A DNA stretch of 64,000 nt from Luteibacter sp. OK325 (GCF_003050935.1 NZ_QAOX01000001.1:372001-436000), one strand, 5' to 3'; numbered from the stretch's first letter, positions 1 through 8,908 are shown. Translations and numbers: made by a program. The notes: a model not told the origin generated them from the sequence alone.

Positions 1-2
1 AC

Positions 3-911
3 CTCAAGCAGCTCGAATACTTCATCGCCGTCGCCGAGGAGCGCCATTTCACGCGAGCCGCCCAGCGCCTCAACGTGGTCCAGTCCGGCCTTTCCCAGAC
101 CATCCGCAGCCTGGAGGAAGAACTCGGTGGTCCGTTGTTCGTCCGCACCACGCGCAGCGTGGCGCTCACCGCCGCCGGCGGCGTCCTGCTGGAAGAAGCC
201 CATCGGGTGCTCGACGCCGCGCGCACCGCGCGCATGGCGGTCACCCAGGTGCACGGCCTGGCACGCGGGCGGTTACGCATCGGCGCCATCCAGAGCCTCG
301 CCCCCTTCATCGACCTGCCGACCACGCTGGGACGGTTCCGCGAAGCCTTTGGCGGCATCGACATCGAACTCCGCTTCGACGGTTCGGCCAACCTGCTCGA
401 AGAAGTGCGCGATGGCCACCTGGACATTGCCTTCACCCAGCCGCCCACCACACCCGTGGCGGACGTGGTCACGAAATTACTGGTCTGCGAAGGCCTGGTG
501 GCCGTGTGCCCGCCCAAGCATCGACTGGCCGGTGCCCACGACGTCACGTTGAGCGATCTCGCACAGGAGAGCTATGTCGACCTCCGCGCCGACTGGGGCA
601 TGCGCCAACTCATCGACGAGGCTTTCACCGAGGCGGGGCTCACCCGGCGCATCCGCTTCGAGGTGAACGACATGGGCATGTTGATCGAACTCGCGGCGCA
701 AGGCCTGGGCATCGCCTTGGTTCCGGAGTCGATCGCGAAGATCCGCCGCGATGACCGCCATGCGAGACCGATCGCCTTCGCCGACATCGCGGAGAACGAG
801 GAACCATGCTGGGAAATCGTCGTGGGTTATCGCGCACGAAGTGGTGAAGCGCCGGGTCGCCTAGCGCAGGCCTTTCTCGATGTGCTGGTGCAGCCGGCCG
901 GTGCGCTCTAG
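3..911 (+). CDS. LysR-family transcriptional regulator, 5' end outside window
   Basis: LysR-type DNA-binding regulator. The reading frame is open from base 3 and begins LKQLEYFIAVAEERHFTRAA, which is the start of the LysR winged helix-turn-helix, so only a few N-terminal residues are missing. The HTH is followed by a linker helix and a two-lobed substrate-binding-like effector domain running to the stop. The first in-window start codon (GTG at 75) lies inside the HTH and cannot be the true start. The gene is convergent with the cupin gene and their stop codons overlap by 4 nt. The target and ligand cannot be inferred because the upstream partner gene is outside the window. Confidence 0.93.
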   Translation, partial: LKQLEYFIAVAEERHFTRAAQRLNVVQSGLSQTIRSLEEELGGPLFVRTTRSVALTAAGGVLLEEAHRVLDAARTARMAVTQVHGLARGRLRIGAIQSLAPFIDLPTTLGRFREAFGGIDIELRFDGSANLLEEVRDGHLDIAFTQPPTTPVADVVTKLLVCEGLVAVCPPKHRLAGAHDVTLSDLAQESYVDLRADWGMRQLIDEAFTEAGLTRRIRFEVNDMGMLIELAAQGLGIALVPESIAKIRRDDRHARPIAFADIAENEEPCWEIVVGYRARSGEAPGRLAQAFLDVLVQPAGAL

Positions 912-1411
912 GGCTCGCCATCCCAGTAATCCAGGCCGTTCTCCATCCGCTGCACATAGCTGAAACGTGAGCCGTCGGGCCTGCTGACGATGGACGAGTG
1001 CTTTCCCGAGTCCGGATACTCGACGAACTCCGGCGATTCACGCGTGCTGATGGACAGATACTTCAGGGGCGCATCGGACGTATTGATGAACTGGTGCGGA
1101 TACTCCGGACCCGGCGGAATAAAGACGACATCGCCGGCACGCACAGGCAGCCGTTCACCGGCAACGCGTAACGTGCCCTCGCCTTCCAGCACCACGAACA
1201 TCTCTTCCTGCGCATAGTGGAAATGGTAAGGGCAGGACATCTTGCCGGGCGCGACGATGTCGAAAGAGGCACCGAGTTTCTCCGCGGCCGTCCCGGTGCC
1301 GAGGCGAATGCCGACGGCGTCGTAAAGGGGCTCGCGGACAAAGCGTTCGGCGGGGGCATCATGGAAGTTGCGGATGAGCTGCGCGGCGAGCTGGGTGGCA
1401 CGTGAAGTCAT
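908..1411 (-). CDS. Single-domain cupin protein
   Basis: A 167-aa cupin_2 protein. Cupin motif 1 is visible around residues 61-80 (PYHFHYAQEEMFVVLEGEG, giving the H-x-H-x4-E metal ligands with a later G), and motif 2 around residues 95-112 (GDVVFIPPGPEYPHQFIN, with P and H). A metal-binding beta-barrel is therefore likely, but the substrate is unknown; such proteins range from sugar or quercetin-type enzymes to sensors. The ATG start fits the length of the family. It is convergent with the LysR gene and divergent from pssA, so it is probably transcribed alone. Confidence 0.85.
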   Translation of the reverse strand: MTSRATQLAAQLIRNFHDAPAERFVREPLYDAVGIRLGTGTAAEKLGASFDIVAPGKMSCPYHFHYAQEEMFVVLEGEGTLRVAGERLPVRAGDVVFIPPGPEYPHQFINTSDAPLKYLSISTRESPEFVEYPDSGKHSSIVSRPDGSRFSYVQRMENGLDYWDGEP

Positions 1412-1475
1412 GGGCCTGCCATCGTGCGATGTGAGTCCTTGTAAGCTTGCACGTCCCGTCTAACCGAGCAAGCCG

Positions 1476-2096
1476 ATGACCACGAAACCGCGACCGTTTT
1501 CCATGATCCGCGACTTCGCCCTGGCCGACTGGTTCACGCTAGGCAATGCCGCCAGCGGCGTGGGTGCACTCTTTTCGACCATGACCTACCTGCAGGAAGG
1601 CGGAATCTGGCACCTGTACGCGGCTTCCGGACTGGTTTTGCTGGCGCTGGTCTTCGACATCCTCGACGGACGCATCGCCCGTTGGCGCCAGCGGGCGTCG
1701 CTGCTCGGCCGCGAACTGGACTCCCTCGCCGACGTGATCTCCTTCGGTGTCGCGCCGGCCGTCATCGGTTACGGTTGCGGCATGCAGGGTGGCCTGGACC
1801 GCGCGATCCTGCTGATCTTCGTCTGTTGCGGGGTCTCGCGCCTTGCTCGCTATAACGTCACTGCCGAAGTGAATTCGAACGCCGAGGGCAAGGTCACCTA
1901 TTTCGAAGGCACGCCCATCCCGACGTCGATCCTGCTGGTTGCCGTCCTCTGCGTCGCCGCCTCCATGGGGGCGCTGCATGAGAACCTATGGTTCGGTAGC
2001 GTCCACATCGCCTCGCTAGGCCTGCATCCTCTGTCGCTGATGTTCGCCTTGTCCGGTGCGCTGATGGTCAGCCGCATCCGCATCCCGAAGCTCTGA
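1476..2096 (+). CDS. pssA: CDP-diacylglycerol-serine O-phosphatidyltransferase (type II PssA-like)
   Basis: A 206-aa integral membrane CDP-alcohol phosphatidyltransferase. The catalytic signature D-G-x2-A-R-x8-G-x3-D-x3-D is complete (DGRIAR at about residue 65, then LGRELDSLAD). The following ISFGVAPA is typical of phosphatidylserine synthases, which condense CDP-diacylglycerol with L-serine at the inner membrane on the way to phosphatidylethanolamine. About six hydrophobic segments are seen. A start at the second Met (1503, MIRDFALADW) is equally plausible; no strong ribosome binding site decides. Convergent with the pnuC-family gene, with only 6 nt between the stops. Confidence 0.85.
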   Translation: MTTKPRPFSMIRDFALADWFTLGNAASGVGALFSTMTYLQEGGIWHLYAASGLVLLALVFDILDGRIARWRQRASLLGRELDSLADVISFGVAPAVIGYGCGMQGGLDRAILLIFVCCGVSRLARYNVTAEVNSNAEGKVTYFEGTPIPTSILLVAVLCVAASMGALHENLWFGSVHIASLGLHPLSLMFALSGALMVSRIRIPKL

Positions 2097-2102
2097 CGGC
2101 GC

Positions 2103-2684
2103 TCAGGCTGCTGCGGGCACCGTCGATTCCCGACGCCACGCGCGCAAGCCGAACGCGGCCAGCACGACAAAGCCCGCATAAAGCACCGCCGTGATCGGCA
2201 GCGACTTGTAGGCATATTCACCCACGTAGATTACGTCGACGGCGATCCATAGCCACCACGCGGCCGCGTGGCGGCGAGCCTGCCACCATTGGGCGACGAG
2301 GCTGAACGCGGTGAGCGCCGCGTCGAGCCACGGCAACGACGCGTCCGTGTAGCGGTGCATCGCATAGCCGAGCGCCAGCGCAGCCGCCGTGCCGACGGCG
2401 AGGTGGAGGGTCGCGCTTCGCGTGTCCAGCTCCGCCACGCGGACGTGCCCGCTACCGTCGAGATTCCGCGACCAGCGCTGCCACCCGTAAAGGATCAGCA
2501 CCGCGAAGATCACCTGCAGGACCGTATCGGAATACAGCTTGGCATCGACGAAGATCCACGCGTAAGCGATCACCGAAACCAGTCCCACGGGCCAGCACCA
2601 CGGGCTTCGCCGCGCGGTCAGCCACACGCCCGCCGCGCTGACCAGCGCGGCGGAAAGTTCAAACAGCGAGAGCTCAAAAGTCAT
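2103..2684 (-). CDS. pnuT: PnuC-family vitamin transporter, probably for thiamine (PnuT)
   Basis: A 193-aa protein with seven hydrophobic segments and the aromatic-rich PnuC pattern (WCWPVGLVSVIAYAWIF, YSDTVLQVIFAVLILYGWQRW, and a late WLWIAVDVIYVGEYAYK). PnuC-family proteins carry out facilitated diffusion of unphosphorylated vitamins across the inner membrane, with trapping by a cytosolic kinase. The substrate is inferred from context: it is downstream of a TPP riboswitch and overlaps the stop of the TonB receptor gene by 11 nt (start 2684, receptor stop 2674), implying translational coupling. Nicotinamide riboside is the alternative substrate but fits the riboswitch less well. Confidence 0.85.
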   Translation of the reverse strand: MTFELSLFELSAALVSAAGVWLTARRSPWCWPVGLVSVIAYAWIFVDAKLYSDTVLQVIFAVLILYGWQRWSRNLDGSGHVRVAELDTRSATLHLAVGTAAALALGYAMHRYTDASLPWLDAALTAFSLVAQWWQARRHAAAWWLWIAVDVIYVGEYAYKSLPITAVLYAGFVVLAAFGLRAWRRESTVPAAA

Positions 2685-4851
2685 AAGTCATCGAAAGCCG
2701 GGCCAGTCGCGGCATGCCGGGAAAGAGATAGCTGTCGCCGCCCGAGGTACCGGTGTCACGCCAGTAGAAATGATTGAACACGTTGTCCACGTTGAGGCGC
2801 CAGGTCATCGCATGGCCGCCGACGGCGGTGACGAAACGCAGGCCCGCGTCGAACACATGGTATGCGGGAACGCGCGTGTCGCCGTTCGGCGTCGCCACGT
2901 TGGTCCCGGCATAACGCCAACCGCCAAGTACCGCCAACTGCGGGGCGAACGGAAGCGAGTAGTCGGCGTAAACAGCCGTCCGCCAACGGGGCACATTGAC
3001 GACCTGATGGTCTTCGTAGTCTGGCGTACCGGTGTTCTCGGCGCGTGCGCGAATCACATTGGCGCTGGCGGTGAGACGAAGGTTGTCGGTGACACGGCCG
3101 GCCAGGTTGAGTTCGAGGCCGGTGTGTACCTCCTGTCCCTGCTGTACGAAGGTGAAGCCTTCCGCCGTATCGTCAGGGCGGGCGAACTGATAAGCCTGGC
3201 GAATGCGGTAGACCGCAGCTTGCAGGTCGAGCGCGTCGCTGACCGCGTACTTCACACCGGCTTCGACCTGGCGCGACTGCAACGGTGCCAGCGTGGTGCC
3301 GCCGTTCGAGGTCCAGTACGGTGCCTCGCGACCCAGCGAAAGGCCTTCGCCATAGCTGATATAGGTGGTCAGGGGCGCGATCGGCTGCCACAACACGGCG
3401 GCCTGCGGCAGCGTCTTGGTCATGCGCGTATCGCGTTCGAGCGCACCGGTGTCGTCGTATGCGCGTTCGTCGAGCTTGACCAGGCGCGCACCGGCAAGCA
3501 CCTGCCAGGTCTCACCGAGATGGACGCGATCGATCGCGAACAACGTCCGCTGCCAGCTGGTGAGGCGCCGTTCCGAAGGGCCCGGCTCGTTCGGTGACGG
3601 ATCGAAATACGGCGGCACACGGTCGTCGATGTTCGCCGTGCCGACGTAGTCGTACACATAGGCACGCTGGTCGACGGTGCGACGGAACGCGCTGGCGCCC
3701 ACGTTCAGTTCGTGGTCGATCGAACCCGTCGCGAACGTCCCGGTGAGTACCGCGCGCAGCTCGTCGTTCTGTCGCGTGTCGTCCGGACTCCGGAAGTCGT
3801 AGACATCGTAGTCGCCGTTAGGTGCGAAGAAGTAACCCGGCGTCGCACCGGACGCGCACGAGGCGGCATAGAAGCAGCCATAGGCGAAGGCGACGTTGTC
3901 GTCGATCACCGTATGACTGTGCCCTGCGGACACCTGCGCATTCCAGCTGTCGTTGAAGCGGTAGTTGAAACGCAGTGAGGTGTTGCTCGAATGGATGCCG
4001 ACCGGCCGCTGCCAGGGCTCGTAGCCAAGCAGCCGCGTGCGACTGGGATGCTCGGGAATCTGCGTGCCGCCAAGCAACTGATAGCCCGACGCCGACCGCT
4101 GACCGCTGGTCTGGTAGTCGGTGTCCAGCAACAAGGTCGCCTGGTCGGTGATCTTCCAGTCCGCGCCGATGGACACGAAGCTGCGCCGGCCATCGGTATG
4201 TTCGATGGCGGCGTGCGTCTTCTCGTTGGCGGCATTCACGCGTACGCCAAACGACGGAGTGAACCACGTGCCCAGGTCCACGGCCTCGTAGCTGGAACCG
4301 TGCGAGTCCGTTCCGATCGTCAGCGTGTGCACTTCCGCCGGACGCTTGCTGACGTAGTTGATGAGCCCACCGGGCTCGACGACGCCGGCTTCCAGGCCAC
4401 CGAGGCCCTTCAGCACCTCCACCCGTTCCTTGCCTTCGAGCGCGAGCAATTGCTCGGCCGACATGATCATGCCGTTGAAGCGGAAGCCCGTCGCCAGATC
4501 CAGTGGGAAACCACGAATCGACACGTCCTGGTAATAGCCCGCCGGCGCATAGTTGTCGTTGATTGCCGAGTCACCGCGCACCAGCTCACTGAGCGTCCGC
4601 GGCTGGCGGTCGTCGATCTGCGCGCGGGTGATCACCGTGATCGCCGCCGGCGTGTCGTGCAGCGGCGCGCTGCCGAAGCTGCCGAAGGTGTCGAGCTGGG
4701 AATCGGCCGCCTGGTACCCGGTGGACGTGGTGGCATGGACGTCCACGGTCGACAGGGTACGAGCCTTCTGCGGCGCGGTGTCATCGGTGGCATGCGCCAC
4801 GCCGAGCATCGAAAGCAAGGCCAGGGCGAGCGGGGTACGGGAAAAAGTCAT
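2674..4851 (-). CDS. TonB-dependent outer-membrane receptor, probable thiamine uptake
   Basis: A 725-aa TonB-dependent receptor. The chosen start (MTFSRTPLALALLSMLGVAH) gives a clean signal peptide; the longer open frame reaches back to 4956 into the TPP riboswitch and is not credible. The N-terminal plug domain is visible (TPAAITVITRAQIDDRQPRT, then SIRGFPLD and VEVLKGLGGLEAGVVEPGGL), followed by a 22-stranded-barrel-like region ending in an aromatic residue (LARLSMTYDF). Sequence style is that of the siderophore-receptor subfamily, yet the TPP riboswitch immediately upstream and the PnuC-family gene overlapping its 3' end point to thiamine or a thiamine derivative as substrate. Energy would come from TonB-ExbB-ExbD, not encoded here. 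Confidence 0.92.
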   Translation of the reverse strand: MTFSRTPLALALLSMLGVAHATDDTAPQKARTLSTVDVHATTSTGYQAADSQLDTFGSFGSAPLHDTPAAITVITRAQIDDRQPRTLSELVRGDSAINDNYAPAGYYQDVSIRGFPLDLATGFRFNGMIMSAEQLLALEGKERVEVLKGLGGLEAGVVEPGGLINYVSKRPAEVHTLTIGTDSHGSSYEAVDLGTWFTPSFGVRVNAANEKTHAAIEHTDGRRSFVSIGADWKITDQATLLLDTDYQTSGQRSASGYQLLGGTQIPEHPSRTRLLGYEPWQRPVGIHSSNTSLRFNYRFNDSWNAQVSAGHSHTVIDDNVAFAYGCFYAASCASGATPGYFFAPNGDYDVYDFRSPDDTRQNDELRAVLTGTFATGSIDHELNVGASAFRRTVDQRAYVYDYVGTANIDDRVPPYFDPSPNEPGPSERRLTSWQRTLFAIDRVHLGETWQVLAGARLVKLDERAYDDTGALERDTRMTKTLPQAAVLWQPIAPLTTYISYGEGLSLGREAPYWTSNGGTTLAPLQSRQVEAGVKYAVSDALDLQAAVYRIRQAYQFARPDDTAEGFTFVQQGQEVHTGLELNLAGRVTDNLRLTASANVIRARAENTGTPDYEDHQVVNVPRWRTAVYADYSLPFAPQLAVLGGWRYAGTNVATPNGDTRVPAYHVFDAGLRFVTAVGGHAMTWRLNVDNVFNHFYWRDTGTSGGDSYLFPGMPRLARLSMTYDF

Positions 4852-4918
4852 CGTCGTCTTCAGGTTCACGGACGAAGCGACGGCGAGCCACGTCGTCCTG
4901 GGACGTCCGTGGCTCTGC

Positions 4919-4995
4919 AAGCTCCCTACGCCGGTACTAACCGGGTCAGGTTCCAAGGGACTCTCTCAGCCTGGCAACGCCAGGCACCCCCGCTT
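4919..4995 (-). promoter_or_regulatory. TPP riboswitch (THI element)
   Basis: On the minus strand the conserved THI blocks appear in order: GGGGTGCC, GGCTGAGA, then TTGGAACCTGA, CCGGTTAGTACCGGCG and AGGGA. A P1 stem closes the element (AAGC at 4995-4992 with GCTT at 4922-4919). It lies 68 nt before the TonB-receptor start and begins only 9 nt after the stop of the upstream kinase gene, so it is intercistronic. TPP binding is expected to switch off the receptor and permease. No U-tract terminator is seen between it and the start codon, so control of translation initiation is more likely than attenuation; this last point is inference. Confidence 0.95.
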
Positions 4996-5004
4996 CTAGA
5001 ACCG

Positions 5005-6156
5005 CTATTGAACCACGAATTGCCGGCCCGCGTGGCGGATCGCGTCCTGCAGGGCCTGTCCATGCGGGCCGGTAAACCAGGCGGCGTGGCCGAGCAGGAA
5101 GGTGTGGTAAGCCACATCGGCGTGGTCGCGACGCCGCGTCACGCCTTCGAAGTACTCGATCTCGGACAAGGCAAAATCAAGATGAACGATCGGCAGGAGG
5201 TCGGCCAACAGGGCCAGGTCATCCGTCGCCAGCGGGCAGATACCTCGGTAACCGTCGATCAGCGCGAGCGCGAGGTCGGCACGACCGATATCACCTCGCG
5301 TGATATCGAGCCACGCGATCGCGTTGCGCTCGATCGCCGTGGCCAGGTCGAAAAGCGCGAACGTCTCCGCGGAGAGGCCCAGGTCGAGGACATCGGTAAT
5401 TCGCGCGTCGTCACTCGCGTCGCTCCAGCACAGGTTCGACACATGCCAGTCGCCGTGGGTCCACAACCGCGACTGCCGGGAAATGCCTTCGACGGCACGT
5501 CCGTGCCACGGTGCCAGGGCCCCGGCGATGTCCGTGCGCCAGTCACGCTCACGCAGATAGGCTTCCAGCGCGGGACGGGACGGAAGTCCCGCGTCGATGG
5601 CGCCAATCGGGTCCGGCGATGACAATATCTCGGCGCGCGCAACCAGGATGTGCGTGGAACGTTGTGGCGCCCGGTAATCCCGCGCCGCCATGTGCGACCG
5701 CGCCAGCATCGCACCCGCGGCGCGCGCATGGGCGACGCCACCGATCGGCGACCACGAAAACGCATCGCGATACACGTCGGCACCGAGTGCCGGCTTGTGC
5801 ACTTCATACACCCACTCGCCGATCGCGACCGCCGACTCGCCGTCGATGTCCTGAAACACATGCGGTACCGGTATTCCGCGTTTCCGCAGATGGGCAGCGA
5901 AGCGGTGCTCCTCGGCAAGTGTCGAGGCGGAGCGCACGCTCCGATGGTGACGCTTCACGAATACGTCGCCCGTCGCCGTTTGTACGAGTGCGGCAGCCGA
6001 TAACGGCCTGGGGCTACGCCAGCGCAACGCCTCAACGGTGCCACGGACGGGATAACGGCGCAGGAGCACGTCTACCTCGGTCAGGGTAAGCGGCGGCCAG
6101 TCGGGCGGCAGTTCGTCTCCCGCGAGACCGTGGGTGAGGTGGGCGTCGTCGTTCAT
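5005..6156 (-). CDS. APH/choline-kinase-fold phosphotransferase
   Basis: A 383-aa kinase-like protein. Visible are a conserved lysine region (TGDVFVKRHH), the Brenner-type catalytic loop LWTHGDWHVSNL (H-G-D-x4-N) and a downstream metal-site segment VLDLGL in place of the more common D-x-D/E. This is the fold of aminoglycoside, choline, homoserine and thiamine kinases. It stands 9 nt upstream of the TPP riboswitch and 22 nt downstream of the secreted barrel protein on the same strand, so a role in trapping thiamine by phosphorylation is attractive but unproven. Being upstream of the riboswitch, it is not itself controlled by it. Confidence 0.8.
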   Translation of the reverse strand: MNDDAHLTHGLAGDELPPDWPPLTLTEVDVLLRRYPVRGTVEALRWRSPRPLSAAALVQTATGDVFVKRHHRSVRSASTLAEEHRFAAHLRKRGIPVPHVFQDIDGESAVAIGEWVYEVHKPALGADVYRDAFSWSPIGGVAHARAAGAMLARSHMAARDYRAPQRSTHILVARAEILSSPDPIGAIDAGLPSRPALEAYLRERDWRTDIAGALAPWHGRAVEGISRQSRLWTHGDWHVSNLCWSDASDDARITDVLDLGLSAETFALFDLATAIERNAIAWLDITRGDIGRADLALALIDGYRGICPLATDDLALLADLLPIVHLDFALSEIEYFEGVTRRRDHADVAYHTFLLGHAAWFTGPHGQALQDAIRHAGRQFVVQ

Positions 6157-6178
6157 CGGCTCAGTCTACCGGGTGCAT

Positions 6179-6853
6179 TCAGAAGGCGAGGTTCAGACCG
6201 ATCGTGGCCCAGTGAGATGCCGGCAAGGCATGCTCACGCTCGCGACCCGCGACGAGGTCGACGCTATTACCCTCGTCCTTGCCGAAGTAGAAACGTACGC
6301 CTGCCTGTGTCGCCTGGGAGAGGCGCGCCGTCCATAGCCGTTCGGCGAGCAGGGCGACCTGTTTGGTCACGGCGAATTCGAAGCCGACACCGGCCAGGCG
6401 TCGCCATGCGCCCTGCTCCGCGCGGGTCATGCCGAGGTTCACGTTCGCGATCAGGCGACGCTCGTCGTCGATACCGAAGTTGCTCGCGGCGTAGACGTTG
6501 CTATTGACCCGATGACCGTTCTGCAGCGTCGTATCCGTGGCGACAGCAAGGCCGATGCCGGCATCGTCACCGTCTCGGAGCTGCCATTTGATCGAAGGGT
6601 TCTGCAGGTTGTGTCCCGGATGGGACTGACCACCGAGGCCAAGGCCGAACTCCACCGGGCCAACGCCACAGGCAGGCACCGACCACGCGGCGTGAGTGCC
6701 ACCACGAAACACCTGCAGCCAGCTTTCCAGCTGGCAACGACCGGGTGTCGCGGTGGATGCATCGTCGACCAGGTAGCTGCCGCCGGACGCCATCGATGGC
6801 GACACGAAAACAACGAGGATCGCGCCAAGGGCGAGGATGAAAACGTTGCGCAT
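6179..6853 (-). CDS. Secreted outer-membrane barrel-like protein of unknown function
   Basis: A 224-aa protein starting MRNVFILALGAILVVFVSPS, a clear signal peptide with cleavage near MASG. The start is set by AGGGAGG placed correctly before this ATG; the longer frame adds 13 residues without support. The mature part alternates hydrophobic and polar residues in beta-strand style (VEFGLGLGGQ, GIGLAVATD, LAGVGFEFAV, AGVRFYFG) and ends in ATIGLNLAF with a terminal Phe, as outer-membrane barrels do. No family recognised. It is followed 22 nt later by the APH-fold kinase, so the two may form one transcript. Confidence 0.75.
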   Translation of the reverse strand: MRNVFILALGAILVVFVSPSMASGGSYLVDDASTATPGRCQLESWLQVFRGGTHAAWSVPACGVGPVEFGLGLGGQSHPGHNLQNPSIKWQLRDGDDAGIGLAVATDTTLQNGHRVNSNVYAASNFGIDDERRLIANVNLGMTRAEQGAWRRLAGVGFEFAVTKQVALLAERLWTARLSQATQAGVRFYFGKDEGNSVDLVAGREREHALPASHWATIGLNLAF

Positions 6854-6967
6854 ATGGCTTACCTCCCTGCCGGACGGTGCGGCTGGGATCACGGGAGGGG
6901 ATGAGTTGTGCGGATTGTCGGCGTGCGCGCCCGTGGGGTCAACCTTTAGAGGCGCCGCCAGCGTGCT

Positions 6968-7705
6968 CTATCCCTGGCGCAGCCGCAGAAGCAGACCATC
7001 GCCCACCCACGCGCGGAGCAACGTCCCTGCCTCGGCTGCTACCGAGCCGGGGCCGTGCCACCGACCGAGCAGTTGGCAGATCTCGCCGAACGTGGCGCCC
7101 GTCAGTGCCAGGTCGAGGCAATCACACTCATGGGCCTCCATGCTGGCGAATTGCGGCGAGAGCCCCCTGCGCCAGACGCGGACGCCGCCCATGGCCTTGA
7201 GCTCCACGGAAGCCGGCGGCATGGTCTCTTCCGCAAGCGCCTTCCAGATAGCCACGGCATTGCTGCGCATACGGCGGAACCGGACGCTCGGAACGAAAAC
7301 GAACTCGATACGTTCCCAATCGTCGGCGACCAGCGCGGTCGCATCGATCGCCTGGGCATCAGCGCCGCCGAACACCTGGTGCAGCGCGCCGTCCAGCCAT
7401 GCGAGCTCGCTGACGTCGGGGTCCTTCGGGTAGGCCGCCTCGAGCATGTCCGGAAAGGCGTGACCGTAAGCATCTATCGTCCACGAAGATGGCGCGTGCG
7501 CGTCGACATAGCGTTCCGCCTGGATGTCGAACGTTTCGTCACCGAGCCAGAGCCGGGTCTTCGCATGGATGTCGCGCAACGTGGTGACGAGCTGGCCGCG
7601 GTAATTGTTCGCATAAACACGCATGCCACGCGTGTCGAAGTCCCCGGGTTCACGGGTGCCGCACACCGAGGCGGCGAAACGGCGCTGCAGCTCGTCGAGG
7701 TTCAT
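6968..7705 (-). CDS. bufC: Bufferin maturation partner BufC (DUF2063 / HvfC-like), locus 1
   Basis: A 245-aa DUF2063 protein: N-terminal LQRRFAASVCG and YANNYRGQLVTTLRDIHAKTRLWLGDETF are the usual opening of the family, followed by an all-alpha C-terminal part. DUF2063 proteins are partners of DUF692 (MNIO) enzymes, thought to recruit the precursor peptide and the enzyme for cysteine modification. The start ATG overlaps the stop of bufB by 4 nt (ATGA), so translation is coupled. This is the last gene of the bufA2-bufB-bufC operon. Confidence 0.88.
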   Translation of the reverse strand: MNLDELQRRFAASVCGTREPGDFDTRGMRVYANNYRGQLVTTLRDIHAKTRLWLGDETFDIQAERYVDAHAPSSWTIDAYGHAFPDMLEAAYPKDPDVSELAWLDGALHQVFGGADAQAIDATALVADDWERIEFVFVPSVRFRRMRSNAVAIWKALAEETMPPASVELKAMGGVRVWRRGLSPQFASMEAHECDCLDLALTGATFGEICQLLGRWHGPGSVAAEAGTLLRAWVGDGLLLRLRQG

Positions 7706-8544
7706 GCGGCCCGGCGTGTCGCGGACGTGGCGATCTCACGGGCCCGCTGCAATTCGGCGAGGAGCTCGCCCAGCGGCGGAATGTGATCGTCGCGCTCGAT
7801 CATGGTGGCGACGTGGCCGAGTCGCGAAGCGAATCGCGCATAGAGCTGCCAGACCGGATCCGGCACCGGCGCGTCGTGCGTGTCGATCAACATGTCGCGG
7901 CCCTGGCTGTGTCCGGCCAGGTGCACCTGGCGAACACGTTCCAGTGGCAAGCCGTCCAGCCAGTCGTCGGGACTGAGGCCGTGATTCGTCGCGCTCACGT
8001 AGATATTGTTGACATCCAGAAGCAGGTAGCACCCCGTGCGCTCGCACAACGCCGACAGGAAGGCCGCCTCGGTCATCATCGAGTCCGCGAAGGCAAGGTA
8101 CGTGGAGGGGTTTTCGAGCACCAGCGCGCGACCGAGAACGTCCTGAGCTATCGCTACATTCGCTGCCAGGGTATCGAGCGCTTCTTCCGTATAGGGCAGC
8201 GGAAGCAGGTCGTGCGAGTTGAAGCCGTCGACGCCCGTCCAGCTGACGTGGTCGGAGATCCACAGCGGATCGACCCGACGCGCCAGTGCACGCAGACGGC
8301 GGAGATAGTCGATATCGACCTCGTCCACCGAGCCAAGGTTCATCGACACGCCGTGCAAGGCGACGCGGTAACGCTCGCGAACGCGATCGATGATGTCGAG
8401 CGGACGCCCGCCGTCGACCATGAAGTTCTCGGAAATCACTTCGACGAAGTCGACCGGCTGCTGCGTCGCGATGAAGTCGGCGTAGTGCGGGACGCGCAGT
8501 CCCAGACCGAAGCCGTGGAACGCTGGCAGCGACTGGGAAGGCAT
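7702..8544 (-). CDS. bufB: MNIO-family (DUF692) peptide-modifying oxidase BufB, locus 1
   Basis: A 280-aa TIM-barrel protein of the multinuclear non-heme iron oxidase family. Probable metal ligands are visible in order: EVISENFM, LHGVSMNLG, ISDHVSW, LENPSTYL, LLLDVNNIYVS, HLAGHSQG, DTHDAPVPD and IERDDHIP. The family oxidises cysteines of small precursors to heterocycles or thioamide-like groups. The start MPSQSLPAFHGFGLG is chosen because GGAG sits 6 nt upstream; the frame is open to 8622 but that would run towards bufA2. It lies 49 nt downstream of bufA2 and overlaps bufC. Confidence 0.9.
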   Translation of the reverse strand: MPSQSLPAFHGFGLGLRVPHYADFIATQQPVDFVEVISENFMVDGGRPLDIIDRVRERYRVALHGVSMNLGSVDEVDIDYLRRLRALARRVDPLWISDHVSWTGVDGFNSHDLLPLPYTEEALDTLAANVAIAQDVLGRALVLENPSTYLAFADSMMTEAAFLSALCERTGCYLLLDVNNIYVSATNHGLSPDDWLDGLPLERVRQVHLAGHSQGRDMLIDTHDAPVPDPVWQLYARFASRLGHVATMIERDDHIPPLGELLAELQRAREIATSATRRAA

Positions 8545-8593
8545 GACGTACTCCGGCAGGAGCCCGGTCGCCATGGCGACCGGGCGAGGTAAA

Positions 8594-8863
8594 TTACTGC
8601 GCCGGCGGGGTGGTGCTGCCACCCTGGGCCGAGCATTCCTTCATCGAAACCGCCTTGAAACCCTGGCCCTTGCAGTCGTTCTGGCCCTTGCACGCGTGGT
8701 TACCGGACTTGCAGTCCGAGGTGCCTTTACAGCTGTTGATGCCGTAGCAATGCACGGTCTTGCCGGCGGCCGGCTCGGCGGCCTGGGCCGGGGCGGAGAT
8801 CGCCGCGGCGGACACGGCGAAGATGGCGGCGGCAGCGGCGATGCTATGAGTGGCGGTATGCAT
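8594..8863 (-). CDS. bufA2: BufA2-like copper-binding RiPP precursor (bufferin)
   Basis: An 89-aa Cys-rich small protein: signal peptide (residues 1 to about 28, ending AQA) then HCYGINSCKG, TSDCKSGNHACKG and QNDCKGQG, with six cysteines in C-K/Y-G-type motifs. This is the pattern of the BufA2 branch of bufferins, Cys-rich periplasmic peptides modified by MNIO enzymes to chelate copper. The start is moved two codons in from 8869 because GGAG lies only 1 nt from the first ATG but 7 nt from the second. It is the first gene of an operon with bufB and bufC and has its own ECF-type promoter 46 nt upstream. Confidence 0.88.
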   Translation of the reverse strand: MHTATHSIAAAAAIFAVSAAAISAPAQAAEPAAGKTVHCYGINSCKGTSDCKSGNHACKGQNDCKGQGFKAVSMKECSAQGGSTTPPAQ

Positions 8864-8908
8864 GTTCATTCTCCGGGAGGGAAAGTTTGCCGGTGTGGCA
8901 TGAACTGA

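Noticed and set aside
3991-5622. Plus-strand 543-aa open frame
   Set aside because: It is antisense to the TonB receptor, the riboswitch and the kinase, has low-complexity Arg/Gln composition and no domain; a GC-rich shadow frame.
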